From Alligator mississippiensis (taxonomy: Eukaryota; Chordata; Crocodylia; Alligatoridae), in the NCBI RefSeq assembly GCF_030867095.1, contig NC_081824.1, positions 119,854,162-119,918,161 of the forward strand: a stretch of DNA of 64,000 nt, written 5' to 3'. Position 1 is the stretch's first letter; each line of letters opens with the position of its first letter. The position numbers were made by a program, and so were the translations under genes. The notes under the pieces are model-generated. The model saw only the letters and a program-made list of their open reading frames with translations. It did not search any database and was not told where the DNA came from. Below, piece by piece: positions 33,783 to 44,840 of the stretch.

Positions 33783-34517
33783 ACCCAGGGATCCCCTGAG
33801 TGTCATCCTGTGTAGTCCTGCTGATGCCTAGCATTTGTGGAGTACTATTTCCCCAAACCTAGACAGGGTTTTGCAATGGGTTGGAGATGCTCTAGCTTCT
33901 CTGATGTTTTTCTAAATGAGCTTGAATTAGAGTACTTTATGTTCTCGAGCTGTCAGCGCTTTCACTTGTTCCACTTCATTTCCCTTTTCTGGGTAAACTT
34001 TACAGTGGAATCCAACAAATACTGGTACTAGATTTGCTAAAACTTAAGAAAGAGAGTTTGTATAGCTCAAATCTTTCCTCTAATTTTCATTTCCCTCCAA
34101 ACACCTGCAATTGTTTTTGCCATTCTTCAGTAGGAGAAGGTTTAGGGTAGTGACTTCCACTTCATATTAGAACATTTTACCTAGGCCAGAGTGATTTCTT
34201 ATATCCTCAGTATATCAGTCAGATTCCTTCCCTTCCCTCTGACTCCTCTCTGTACCTACTATCCCCAGCCCCACTATGCCACTTCAGAACAAGTAGGCTT
34301 GTTGTTGAGGGACGCCTACATAAACAAATCTGAGCCAGTGTATGTCATATACCTTTTAAAGTGTGTTCAGTGAATTTGTGGACTTACTGACTTCCAGTAT
34401 ATGTATATTTATATGGTTATCACAGGCAAGGATTGATGGACTGCTTTTCATCCATTGCTAGGCTGAGAAAAAAGAACTTCTGCCAAGGATATCTTCAAAC
34501 AGAGCCATATTACACAT
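33783..34517. other. intergenic, no gene seen
   Basis: Unique AT-rich DNA. Confidence 0.5.
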
Positions 34518-35394
34518 CAGGGAATTATGCACAGAAAAATTCAAAATTATGCAATGAGTTCTGGCGGCTGCCCATGGTGGCACAGAGCTGGCCTGGTGGT
34601 ACACACCTTCGAACCAGACCAGGCGGGCTCCACGCCTCCAAGTGGGGCACTGCAGGCTGGAGCCGTGCACCATTGGTCCAGGCCGGCCAGCTCCATGACT
34701 CCACATGGGGCTTCCAGCACTCCAGTGGGAAGCCGCATGTGGATGCACAGAGTCACGTGCCATGGGGCCAGGCTGACTCCATGTGCAGTTTCCCACGGAG
34801 TGCAGGAAGCCTTATGTGGAGGCACAGAGCTGACCGGTCCAGCTCAATTGTGCACAGCTCCTGCTCGCAGTGCCACAAGCCCCACATACTGGCTCAAAGC
34901 CATCCCGGTTTGGGTTAAAGGCATGCACCAGAGGGCTGGCCAGGCCAGCTCTGCTGCCATGTGCTGCCCCTAGGACTCAGCTGGAGCTGTGCACCACTGG
35001 GGGGCTCTGTCTGCTGTGGCCATGAGCACCTGGGGGGCCTGCTGCCTGGTGCCACTGCTGCCACCACTGGCACCAGGAACTGTGCACCATGGAAGTGGGG
35101 GGCATGTGACAGGGATACCCACCTACAAGTCCCACCCCCACACCCATTCACAAACCCCCCCACCCCCCCTCACTCCTGCAGGTAGGAGCTCCCCTCCCCA
35201 CTCACCAGCTGCCCAGTCACGTGCCAATGAACTCAGTGCCTCCACATGGAGCTCCCAGCTGGAGTGCTGGGAGCACTGCAGAGGTGGAGGCACAGAGCCT
35301 ATCTGGGTTAAATTATGCAGAATTATGCAAAATTGTGCATGGTCATACATTTTATGTGCAAAATTGCGTGGGCCCACAATTGCATAATTCATTG
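34518..35394. mobile_element. TIR element with GC-rich core
   Basis: Ends CAGGGAATTATGCACAG and, inverted, CAATGAATTATGCAATTG. Subterminal AAAATTATGCA motifs lie on the left and GCAGAATTATGCAAAATTG on the right. The core 34570-35290 is GC-rich and produces several overlapping open frames of up to 161 codons with no domain. Candidate target duplications do not match, so superfamily is uncertain (hAT-like). Confidence 0.65.
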
Positions 35395-36698
35395 GGGTGT
35401 ACCTTATCTGCTTAGGAAAAGTGTATGATTGCTTACCCTGACTTTTTCCACCCTGCCCAGCTGTTAGGCACAGACTTAAAGTGTTTGAGTATGAACTTAG
35501 TTGTCACACCCTGCTGATATCAGTACTGGAAAAAAATGTTCAGTGGGGTGGAATCCATTTTGATGGAAAATAAACACTGCATATTGACTGCAGTATCCTG
35601 AATCTATGGACATAAGCTTCTAAGCAAAGACCATAGCTTTCAAGACTCCAGCTGCAAAACTAATGCTGTAGGGAAATCAATTCATGGGCTTATGATGCAT
35701 TAATCTAAAATAATAAAAAAATGACCAAAATTAATTCAGTTTCTCTCCTGGCTTTATGGAAATAAACTATAGTAGATAAACAGTGGGCAAATTTAATGTG
35801 ACTTATTCCTTATTAATATTTTATCTGACTTTAATTCAGTGGCCTAGTTGAAGCAGTGGTCTTTATTTCCCTGTAGACAGGTTTCTAAAATATGAAAAAA
35901 TATATGCCATTGACATCACTGCTCCTTTTATTGCTGGTTTCAAACAAGGCAAAGACTGAAGATGTATGGAGGCTGAATTATATTCTTCTAGGTGAATCTG
36001 TTCAGTAGAAATCTGAGGTGAATTGGCAGAACACAATTCATGGCAACCATCTCATAGGAACTGTATTGTGGATCTAGCCTGGTATACTTTCTCTGACAGT
36101 GGTCAATAGAAGTTAGTCAGGGAAATGTTCCAGAGCAGCAATGTAACTAGGGTGGGCACCTGAGGCAGCTGACTTGGGGAAAGAGGGAAGAGGCAAAATT
36201 AAACAGGTGCTGCTGCCACCACACAATTGTACCAGGGTAAACTGGTAGTCACTGCTGCCCCTGTGTGGCAGTTCCCCTGGACACCCAGCCACATTGTTAT
36301 ACCTCTGTCCAGGAGCCTTGCAGGATGCAATTACTGATAGATATGCCCAAAGGTTAAGTTTCTTCCCATGCCCTAAGACATGAAGGTTTTTACTTTTTTT
36401 CTTTCAAAAACTCTCCTATGTATTAGTTTTAATCCTTAATATTTTAACCCTAGATGTGCTCATTACCTCTATGATGTCCAGTCCTTTTTTGAATCATGCT
36501 AAACTTGTCTCCCTAGAATTGTTTTACATTGGTAACACAGTGAAGAATCTGGCCCAGTGTAATTTAATGTATCATAAAAGTGCTTTTTTGCACTATGGCT
36601 TATGATATCATTAGATTTCAGAATGTGATCAGTATTGGGCTTTGTAAGTATTTGGATGGGAGATCTCCTTTATAAATCCAAGATTGTACAGAAAATCA
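35395..36698. other. intergenic, possible small MITE
   Basis: No gene seen. 36134-36312 starts GCAGCAATGTAACTAGGG and ends CCACATTGTTATACCTCTG, weakly inverted, and may be a small TIR element. The rest is AT-rich. Confidence 0.4.
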
Positions 36699-38900
36699 TA
36701 GTCATGGACTCATAGAAAATTAATGTTGGAAGGGGCCTCAGGGTGTCACCTTGTCCAACCCCTGCTCAAAGTAGGATTATTCCCAACTAGATCATCCCAG
36801 GCAAGGCTTTGTCTAGCCAGGTCTTGAAAACCTCCAAGGATGGAGATTCAGTAACCTGCTCTCTGCTTTACTACCCTCCTTGTGAGAACGCTTTTCCTAA
36901 TATCCAACCTAAACTCCTCTTGCTGCAACTTGAGACCATAAATCCTTGTTTTGTCATTTGCTACCACTAAGAACAATCTAGCTCTATCCTCTTTGGAACC
37001 CCCCTTCAGGTAGTTGAAGGCTGCTATTAAATCCCCCCTCAGTCTTCTCTTCTCCAGTCTAAATAAGCCTACTTCCCTCAGTCTCTCAAAAGTCATGTGC
37101 CCCAGCCCCATAGCCATTTTTGTTGCCCTCCACTAAACTCTCTTCAATTTGCCCACATCCTTTCTGTAGTGGGGGGCCCAAAACTGAACACAGTACTCCA
37201 GATGTGGCCTCACCAGTGCTGAATAGAGGGGAATAATCACTTTCCTCAATCTGCTTGCAATGCTCCTACTAATGCAGCCCAGAATGCCGTTAGCCCTCTT
37301 CACAACAAGAGCACACTCCCGGCTCGTATTCAGCTTAGTGTCCACTGTAATCTCCAGGTCCTTTTCTGCCGAGCTACTGCTTACCCAGTTGGTCTCCAGC
37401 CTGTACCAATGCATGGGATTGTTGTGTCCTCAGTGCAGGACTTTGCATTTGTCCTTTGCTTGGCGTCATCTGCACACTTTCTAAGAGTGTACTCCATCCC
37501 ATCTTCCAGGCTACTGATGAAGATGTTGAACAAAACCAGCCCCAGGACCAACCTCTGGGGCACTCCACTTGATACTGAGTGCCAACTAGTCACTGAGCCA
37601 TTGATTACTACCCCTCTGAGCCTGACAATCCACCTAGTTTTCTATCCACCTTCCAGTCCATTCATCCAGCCCAGACTTCCTTAGCTCACTTGCAAAAATG
37701 TTGTAGGAAACTGTATCAAAAGCTTTGCTAAAGTCAATATTTTCCATGTTTCAGGGGTGTAGGTTGTAGCCATGTTGGTTTAAGGACCACATCAATTTAC
37801 ATTTTAACTAACTGGTTTTCTTGAATACGTACTGGTCTCTGGTTGCTTTACTACTCCATCCAGGAAGACCACAGACCATCTGCAGATGCGTCCTCTGCTT
37901 GACAAAGAACTATTTGTTCAACTATACCTGAAAGCTTACAAAGAAGAATTTTTCCAACTACTTGAGTTGGTCTAATAAAAGATACTGGATTTACCCAAAG
38001 AACCTTGTATTGCTAAAGTCAAAGCATATCATGTCCACTGGTCTCCCCTCATCCAAAGAGCCAGTCATTTCATCATAGAAAGTGATCAGGTTGGTCAGGC
38101 ATGACTTGCCCTTGGTGAATCCATGCTGACTGTTCCTAATCACCTTCTTCTCCTCCAAGTGCTTAGAAATGGATTGCTTGAAAACCTGCTTCATGATTTT
38201 TCTGGGGACTAAGGAGGCTGGCTAGTCTGTAGTTCCCCTGATTCTCCTTCTTCCATTTCTTAATGAGCACAATATTTGCCCTTTCCAGTCATTCAGGACC
38301 TCTCCCAATCACCATGAGTTTTCAAAGATAATGGCCAGTAGTTCTGCAATCACATCAGCCAACTTCCTTAGCACCCTTGGGTGTATTGCATCTGGCCCCA
38401 TAGACCTGTACACATCCAGCTCTTCTAAATAGTCCCTAACCTGTTCTTTTGCCATTGTTGGCAGCTCACCTCCTCCCCAAACTATGTTGGCAGGTGTGGT
38501 AGTCTGGGAGCTGACCTTGCCTGTGAAGACTGAGGTGAAAAAGGCATTGAGTCCTCCAGCCTTTTCTGCATCATCTGTCACAAAATTACCTCCCCTTTCA
38601 GTAACAGACACACACTTTCCTGATGTCCCTCTTGTTGCTGACATACTTGTAGAAACCCTTCTTGTTGCCCTTCATGTCCCTTGCTAACTGCACATCCAGT
38701 TGTGTTTTGGCCTTCCTGATTTCATCCCTGCATGCTGGAGCAATACTGTTATACTCCTCCGTAGTCATTTGTCCATGTTTCCACTTTTTGTAAGCTTCCT
38801 TTTTGTGTTTTAGGTCACTGAAGAATTCCCTGCTAAGTCAAGCTGGTCTTCTGCCATACTTGCCAGCCTTTCTGAGCATCAAAATTATGTTTATTAGGGG
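36699..38900 (-). mobile_element. CR1 LINE, long copy interrupted by SINE-like insertion
   Basis: The 3' UTR is at the low-coordinate end (GTTGGAAGGGGCCTCAGG near 36725). The - strand then gives, towards its 5' side, [10 protein letters not shown] (36848-37117); SALVRPHLEYCVQFWAPHY (37133-37414); the degenerate RT catalytic region near 37450; the RT palm with SQHGFTKGKSCLTNLITFYDE and CFDFS (37991-38194); then the pre-RT linker with GLNAFFTSVFTGK (38309-38644). The endonuclease is not reached. Frame is broken several times. The element at 37740-38011 splits it. Confidence 0.9.
37740..38011 (+). mobile_element. SINE-like insertion with 13-bp target duplication
   Basis: Sits in the CR1 between two exact copies of TTGCTAAAGTCAA (37727-37739 and 38010-38022, limits within a base or two). 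Left part GGTTGTAGCCATGTTGGTTT, middle TGACAAAGAACTATTTG and TGAAAGCTTAC, right part GAGTTGGTCTAATAAAAGATAC. A 13-bp duplication fits LINE-driven retroposition rather than a cut-and-paste DNA element. Related tails occur at 6236 and 56330. Confidence 0.8.
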
Positions 38901-40774
38901 CCAATGCTCCTCCTATAGCCTCATTTCTATCCTTCATAACAATTCAAGAATGGATCTACTCCAGTTGACAATGCAAAAACAAAAGTATTTTCCACTTAAA
39001 ACAACTGATTGCCAGTGGATAACTTTGCAACTATGTTAAATCTCTTATTCCTATCCTTTGTCTCTTCCTCTTTTAGACTGTAAGCTCTCTGAGGCAGCAT
39101 TTTGCCTCCTTTCATCTTTCTAAAGTACTTGGGACAATACAGATTCTATTAAAAATGAAGCATTAAAAATATCAATGGAATGAACTTGGGACACCCTCTT
39201 ACAGCCACAAATCAGGGAGTGGATTTTTGTAGTGAAAAAGCAGGAAAGTAGTAAACAGAGAAGAGGCCAGTAACTAACACGTGGAATCATTCATGAACTT
39301 ATGAATTTCAGGAATAACATTTTAAAAATCTAGAAAACTATAAACACTTTCCTATTAAGCAACCAACTTTTTGGGAGCAAAGCTAGAGATGAAGTCCCAA
39401 ATGCTCCATGGACCTCCAGAGGCACTTCTGGGTCCAGTTATAGTAGCCTTCATAGTATGGTCCTGTAGACAGGCCAAGTAGCTCAGCTGAAAATCAGAGA
39501 CAATCCGTTTGGAGACTGTGCCACATGAAGGAAGGGCTGTTGCTTCCCACATGGACAATAGCCTACAGCTTGCTCCCAAACTGGAAAAGCTTATCATCTT
39601 TATGTGATACTATGCCCAGGCTAACTAGCTTTGCCTCTCCACAGAGCTCATTAATATTGCCCTATTTACACAGTGCTGAGAGGCTAATTAGTTGGCCTGG
39701 TGGGCAGCCTTTGGTTACCTCCTGACCTTCAAGCGGTTGAGCTACATTCCTTTAATAGAAGAAGGACACTCCCTTATACTGATCCAGATATAATTTTTCA
39801 AATTGGTGACAAAAATCCTATTTTAGAAAATCCTGAATACAGGATGGAGAATACAGCCCCAAAACTCAAAACTGTCCGGGGTCACTTTCAACACAAATTT
39901 GGTGGTTACTTAAGTCCAATTATGGTACTGGCAGAACAGCCTCCTTGAACTTTGGGTCCCAGGATAGAGGATGTGCTATTGTTGCCTCTACTGAGCAGGT
40001 GCGCGTGAAGAGGTAAGCAGTGAGTAGCTCTTTGGCTCTGGTAACATTGAATCAGATAGGAAGTAATTTCCAGATCCTCAGGGGTATTTAGACATCTAAT
40101 TCCCATTGATTTAAATGGGAATTAGGTATCTTAATCCCTTTGGTCCTTTCCAGTATACAGTTTACCTTCCAATTTAACATTTTCTCAGGTAGTTTGGCAA
40201 ACTCAGGGCACCTATGTCTGAAGCAAGCATATGGAGCAAATTAGATTCTTGTAGAAATATTTTTATAGCCCCAGACTATAGAAAGACTGGGGAAAGAATG
40301 CCTGTTACCTACAAGTACAGAATATACTTTCAGGAAAGAAGAGATGTGATGCATTAAAGGGACAGTATCAATTTAACCAAAGCTCCAGATTTAAATGTTA
40401 TAAAACAGGCTTTTATAAAAGCTAAAACCAAGGAACCTTGTCTGCCTAAAACCAAGATTATAATTTTCCCAAGATTTCTGAAATGTTTCTGGTGGAAACT
40501 ACATTATTAAACATTGTTCTGCAGGGTACCATGCCTCAAATTAGGAGTCCATAAACAAACAAATTAAATGGTCAATTATTTTCATACTCTAAACTAGTGG
40601 TTCCCCACTATCTGCAGACAACTGACAGTCTGTGAGGCCGTAGGAAGTGGTCCATAGTTTATGTTGATCATAGCCTCTGCTTTTGAATTAGTTGGCAGGG
40701 GTGGACCCATCTTGAGGGTAATTCTGAAGAAAGCTTTAAGAAACTACATGTGTTTAGTTTGGAGGAAAGGAGAT
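38901..40774. other. intergenic with repeat fragments
   Basis: No gene. 39075-39150 (GACTGTAAGCTCTCTGAGGCAG) looks like the shared tail of an L2/MIR-type retroposon. 40070-40130 has the hairpin AATTCCCATTGATTTAAATGGGAATT next to AGATCCTCAGGGGTATTTAG, a known style of amniote dispersed repeat. The remainder is AT-rich. Confidence 0.5.
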
Positions 40775-41273
40775 TAAGGCCAGGTACAGACATTACACTT
40801 TTACCCATATGAGTGATCAAAAACTCATCTATACCCGTAACAGAACAGAAGTTCAGCACGGATAGTTTAGTTAAAAAATGGTGGAACCCAGAGTAAGGGC
40901 TCCTAGTCACGTGAAGTGAGACTGCTTCAATGCACTGGAGCAGACTTGATTAATCGAGTCTGCTGCTGTGCTCCAGCAGACTCCAGCATCATATGTATCA
41001 GCATCCCCGCACTGAAAAATGGCAGCGGGAGTGCTTTAATGAAAGCTTGTTCAATGAGCTTTAGTTAAAGCGCCCCACCACCATTTTTAGCATAGGGATG
41101 CTGATACACGCAATGCTTCGGGCACTTTAATTAGCATGGCTTTTGGAGCTGTGCTATTTAAATTTCCATCTGCTTCCCGGAGCACGTCCATATATGCCCT
41201 AAGATTTTCCCACCCCTGCATAACTTAAATTGATTCTGCCTTGGGCTTTTTGAACATCTGTACCTAGCCTAAG
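40775..41273. mobile_element. TIR element (7.4-kb family) containing a second MITE
   Basis: Ends TTAAGGCCAGGTACAGACATT and, inverted, CTTAGGCTAGGTACAGATGTT match those of the element at 7420-8222; the subterminal GTAACAGAACAGAA and TTGGGCTTTTTGA stretches match too. The interior from 40885 to 41206 is a copy of the palindromic MITE seen at 1935-2276, in the opposite orientation, so it inserted into this element. Confidence 0.75.
40885..41206. mobile_element. nested palindromic MITE (1.9-kb family)
   Basis: Shares with 1935-2276 the GACTTGATTAATCGAGTCTGC block, the ATGGCAGCGGGAGTGC core, the AGCTTGTTCAATGAGCTTTAG centre and the GGGATGCTGATACA arm. The order is inverted relative to the first copy. 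Confidence 0.75.
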
Positions 41274-41315
41274 GGTGTACATGACAGCAGTTTTCAAGTG
41301 TTTGAAAGGCTGCCA

Positions 41316-41320
<5 letters not shown>

Positions 41321-41348
<28 letters not shown>
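41321..41348. repeat. (GA)n microsatellite
   Basis: About 14 GA units. Confidence 0.97.
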
Positions 41349-41352
<4 letters not shown>

Positions 41353-41847
41353 CTTTTCCACAGAAAACAGGGCAGAAAGCAATGGGCTTAAATGGGCACC
41401 CTCCTTTCAACACTCTAAATGTGCCCATGGTAGATTTGATGACCGGGGCAACGAGTCCAAAAGTTTTTGGGGGCACCACTGCCCTAACCAAAGAGAAATG
41501 AAGCAAAACGAGTAAACCTTGTCCATGCCCACAGAGGCAGAGAGAGAATTGGGTGAGAATGCCGGGAACCCCGCTCCTTCAGCTGGGTCGCAGCCCTGGG
41601 CAGATCTAGGATTTTGAAAAGGGGTGGGTGGGTGCAGGGGGTGCGATGCCTCACCCCATATGACACAAAATATAGTTTTCTCCAGGTGAAAAGAAAATAG
41701 AAGCTGCACTAATGCACCAAGGACCTAGGGCTTAAGACCAAAGCAAAAACAAATATAGCCGTCTTGGAATGAAACCTGCAGGGCTGCAAAATAAGCACAG
41801 CTCACAGACTTCAGCGATGGAGCGAGATGGGAGCCAGGAAGCCACGT
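41349..41847. other. upstream intergenic, GC-rich repeat scrap
   Basis: 41590-41660 (CAGATCTAGGATTTTGAAAAGG, then GGGTGGGTGCAGGGGGTGCG) looks like part of a GC-rich dispersed element. No exon recognised. Confidence 0.4.
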
Positions 41848-42020
41848 GTTATTAGCTGCTGTGTTATGAAGGATTAACATCATAATAAAATTAGTTCCTC
41901 TTTATAGGGAAAATGGACCACGCAAATTGAAATGCAGACAAATTTCCAGGGAGAGGCTGTGACTAAAAAGTTAAAGTTCAAGGAATCTGAGGCAGCAAGG
42001 GGGTTTAATCTAAGCATAAA
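41848..42020 (+). repeat. direct duplication, copy A (upstream of promoter)
   Basis: Starts GTTATTAGCTGCTGTGTTATG and ends CTAAGCATAAA. About 89% identical, by eye, to 44841-44999 in the same orientation; the copy here has 14 extra bases. It directly precedes a + strand CR1 fragment. Confidence 0.9.
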
Positions 42021-42095
42021 GAAGAAGGAAGAACTTCTTCTCCGTAAGGGTGACCAGAATCTGGAACAGACTTCCCAAGGAGGTGGTGCAGGCCT
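42004..42095 (+). mobile_element. CR1 fragment, + strand (left part)
   Basis: GAAGGAAGAACTTCTTCTCC, GTGACCAGAATCTGGAACAG and CTTCCCAAGGAGGTGGTGC encode the RLDIRKNFF..VWNRLPREVV region of CR1 ORF2 in sense orientation. It resumes at about 42436-42469 after a 340-bp GC-rich insertion. Confidence 0.8.
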
Positions 42096-42435
42096 GGGTT
42101 TGAATTACACTCCACCTTGTGTGGGAGATGCTGGTGCCTCCACCTGAGCTGCTTAGAAAGGTGCGGGGTGTGCAGGGGCTCTCGTCTCTTATGGGGAGCC
42201 GATGGGCGACCGGCGCTTCTTGAGTCTCAGGGAGCACCAGATCGCTGATGGGGTGGGTTCCCAGTGGCTGATCACCGAGCCAGTGGCAAAACCCGAAGTG
42301 CACTTCTGCTGGCACTTCTGGTTTCACGGCTGGCGCTTCCAGGGGGTGCACGGCTGATATCGGGGGATGCACATGCACCCCCTACGTGTCGTCAGTGGCT
42401 CACCCGCCCCAAATTTCAAACATTAGTGCAGTCCC
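42096..42435. repeat. GC-rich insertion in CR1
   Basis: GC-rich block between two parts of a CR1, with the palindromic GGGGGATGCACATGCACCCCC near 42363. No TIR proven. Open frames on both strands overlap and are not supported as genes. Confidence 0.45.
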
Positions 42436-42469
42436 TAATCTTAGATGTCTTCAGGAGACTGGACAGACA
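42436..42469 (+). mobile_element. CR1 fragment, + strand (right part)
   Basis: AATCTTAGATGTCTTCAGGAG then ACTGGACAGACA corresponds to the LGVFKRRLDxH segment just before the CR1 stop. The CACCTTG that should follow appears on the far side of the next element, at 42643. Confidence 0.65.
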
Positions 42470-42641
42470 CAGTGCCGTAGCAAGGGGGGCAGCTTTGGGC
42501 ACCGAAGCAAAGGGGTGCCAACTGATGCTGCCCAGCCAGGCGAGGCGTGGGCCGGAGCCACGAGCGGCTTGTTTGGGGAGGCACTGCGGGGCGTAGGTGG
42601 GCTTGGCCCCCCGGGCGCCAAATGTCCTTGCCGCGGCACTG
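42470..42641. mobile_element. 172-bp MITE, CAGTGCCGTAGCAAGG termini
   Basis: Ends CAGTGCCGTAGCAAGGGG and, inverted, CAGTGCCGCGGCAAGGAC. The CAGTG(G/C)CGTAGC terminus is widespread among vertebrate DNA transposons. It is inserted in the CR1 and abuts the CpG island that drives the ARFGEF3-like gene. Confidence 0.75.
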
Positions 42642-43230
42642 GACCTTGTATTTCGCGGGGAGTCTGAGCACAGGCCAGCCCTGGAGCTCCAAGGTGCTGC
42701 GCGGGGGAGGGCTCACACCTGGGCAGGGCAGAAGCAGGTGCGAGCCAGGAGCCCCCCTCAGCCCTGTCCGGCTGGAGCCCCCGGACCGCCTTCGGCCTGC
42801 TGGGGTCTCCCCAGCGCCCGCGCCACGCCACGCCACGCCGCGCCGCGCCCGCGGCCGGGGGAGGGGCGAGGCGGGGCTGTGCGGGGGGCGGGGGCAGCGG
42901 CACTGACGTGTCCCCGCCATGGAGCTCCGCGTGATTCAGCGGCAGCGGCGGCCAGGGGCAGGATGCTGCGCGCGGGCCCCGCCTAGGGGCGCCGGGCCGG
43001 GCGGGTCGGGGGAGCCAAGATGGAAGAGACCCTGCGCAAGCTGCACAAGGAGGCGTCGGGCAACAAGCACAAAGCCATCAAGGAGAGCTGCGCCTGGGCC
43101 GTGGGTGAGTGGCTCCTGCGGCCCCTGTTGCCGGCACCTGCTGCGCCCGCCCCGACGGCGGGCTCGGGACCTGCCAGGGCGCGGGCAAGCAGCCACTGTG
43201 GTGTCTGGGCGCTTCCCCGGGGGTCCCTGC
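42600..43230 (+). promoter_or_regulatory. CpG-island promoter of the ARFGEF3-like gene
   Basis: Dense CpG and GC-box-like GGGGCGAGGCGGGGC/GGGGCGGGGGC strings in otherwise AT-rich surroundings. No TATA box is evident. A CGCCACGC/CGCCGCGC pentamer-type run lies at 42820-42850. The start codon at 43020 sits in GCCAAGATGGAAG, which matches a YY1-type AAGATGG box and part of the TISU motif found at start codons of short-leader mRNAs. The transcription start is not determined. Confidence 0.75.
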
Positions 43231-43269
43231 CCCCCCCCCCCCCAATCAGAGATGAGAGCCCCCTTGTAA
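42919..43269 (+). other. upstream ATG frame overlapping exon 1
   Basis: An ATG in an excellent context (CCGCCATGGAG) starts a frame 101 bases upstream of the main start and out of frame with it; the frame runs over the main ATG and through the exon 1 donor. It matters only if transcription begins upstream of 42919. The predicted peptide is Arg/Pro-rich with no domain and is not proposed as a protein. Confidence 0.35.
43020..43104 (+). CDS. ARFGEF3: ARFGEF3-like (BIG3-like), coding exon 1
   Basis: Encodes 28 residues plus one base: METs at 43020, then EETLRKLHKEASGNKHKAIK and ESCAWAV, ending at a consensus donor G|GTGAGT (phase 1). This matches, with several substitutions, the start of ARFGEF3/BIG3, a large Sec7-family-related protein of the BIG group; in mammals it is reported to bind prohibitin 2 and to act in secretory-granule and oestrogen-signalling contexts. 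The start is supported by strong context (A at -3, G at +4), the CpG island and family similarity. The exon encodes only the N-terminal helix of the BIG-type armadillo-like region; Sec7 and HDS domains lie far downstream. Exon 2 joins in phase (43104 + 45362). Differences from what I remember of ARFGEF3 leave open a paralogue. Confidence 0.7.
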
Positions 43270-43371
43270 GATTTGAAAATCGTACCCTAGGGGGGGCTCG
43301 GATCAGATTGTTACTTTGCTTAGATGGGCATGTTAATCCATGAACCAGTTAATTTTTTTTGCAGACCCCCA

Positions 43372-43372
<1 letters not shown>

Positions 43373-43412
<40 letters not shown>
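43373..43412. repeat. (CA)n microsatellite
   Basis: About 19 CA units, in intron 1. Confidence 0.97.
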
Positions 43413-43413
<1 letters not shown>

Positions 43414-43608
43414 GTCAAAGGTGATTCAAGCCCTGTTTGCACCCAAAAGCTTGCAATGAAAAGAAAATCTGTTTGCAAAAATTTAGTGGGTCTAATTAAA
43501 GATATTAGTGGGTCTGATTTAAAGGTACCACCAGTCCTAATTTGAACCCATGGCACATCCTCTGGCTCTTGCCCCCAGGGGTGGGGTTGCATGCGGGTGA
43601 GGCCAATC

Positions 43609-43760
43609 AGTCCTAGGAAATCAGGGTTGGTGGGGACTTCAGGAGGTCATTGAGTCCAGCCCTACTCAAAGCAGGGCTGTCCCCAGCTATATCGGCCCAG
43701 CCCAGGCTGTGTCTACCCAGGGCTTAAATACCTCCAAGGATGGAGATGGATGCTGGCAGG
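43609..43760 (-). mobile_element. CR1 3' end fragment
   Basis: AATCAGGGTTGGTGGGGACTTC, GGAGGTCATTGAGTCCAGCC and CTACTCAAAGCAGGGCTGTC are the CR1 3' UTR and ORF end on the - strand. It ends soon after TACCTCCAAGGATGGAGAT. Confidence 0.85.
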
Positions 43761-44840
43761 CTGGCTCTGTGCCTGCTGCGGGATGCTCTGTGGCACAGCT
43801 GAGGTTGTTGGGATGGGGTGAGCTGCGTGTGGCTGTCAGCAGGTGAGTGCGTTCCCTTAGGCAGGTTTGAGTGGCTAAAGCGTTTTGGACAGAAGAGTCC
43901 CAAGAGTATCCCAGCACTGGGTTGGCATAAGGCAGATGAGCTGACCTAGGGGCCCAGTATGATCTGAGCATTGATTGAGTAGGGTTGACATGGGAACTGG
44001 GCCTAATTCCATTTGGAAAGGGAGTATAAGGACATAATGAGGGCATCTCTTAGGGTTCCAGCACTTCTGGAAAAGGGGATTACTTCTGCAGTGTGGGACC
44101 AAGAACCATATAGAAAAAGATATTTTTTTTTTCATTGTCATTGTTTGTGGTACCTCACATCACATTCAAGTCCATCTTAATTGCAGTTAATGCATTGCAA
44201 CCTGAAAAGAAAAAGTATTAAGTTTTTGTTGTTCATTCATACCTTGATGTTTCTCAAAGATGTACTCAATGCTTTGGTCGTTTAAAAGTCGAGTTGACCT
44301 AGTACTGCCAGCCCCCAATTTGATAGCGTCTAATGATTTCAGAGGATATTCATAGGGTAGCTAGCCCCTGCTGTGATTGGCCCAGTATGAAATAGGTATA
44401 AATCACTGTTCTTGCATGGTTTGGTTTCATTTTTCCTTTTTTTCCCCCACTCAGACTCAAATGACAGTAAACATTTTTTTACAGATATATTAGTATTTAT
44501 ACAAAGAAAACTATGTATTTGCTTATGTTGGAATCCATTAATACCATCCAAAGCTGGCAGTGAAGTATACCAGTAAAAAAATGGTTCACTTTCTCATGGC
44601 TTGTTTTTAGCATCATGGGATCAGTCACTCCAATAACATTGAATTCTTTAAAAATAACTCTCCTTTGTACAAGGATGTGGCTGGCTATGGTACACCAGGT
44701 ACAGTACAGTGGAAGTATTTTTCCCCTTGGTTCTTATTGGTCCCCTTGCCTGTTACAATGCAGTTTTATTATACTGTGATTTCTCATCTGCTGATTTATG
44801 TAAGGGGGTCAGTTATAAAAGCACGACTTGCACGTACCCT

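Noticed and set aside
34433..34973. 161-codon + strand frame
   Set aside because: Crosses the boundary of a TIR element and runs through its GC-rich core; opposite strand equally open.
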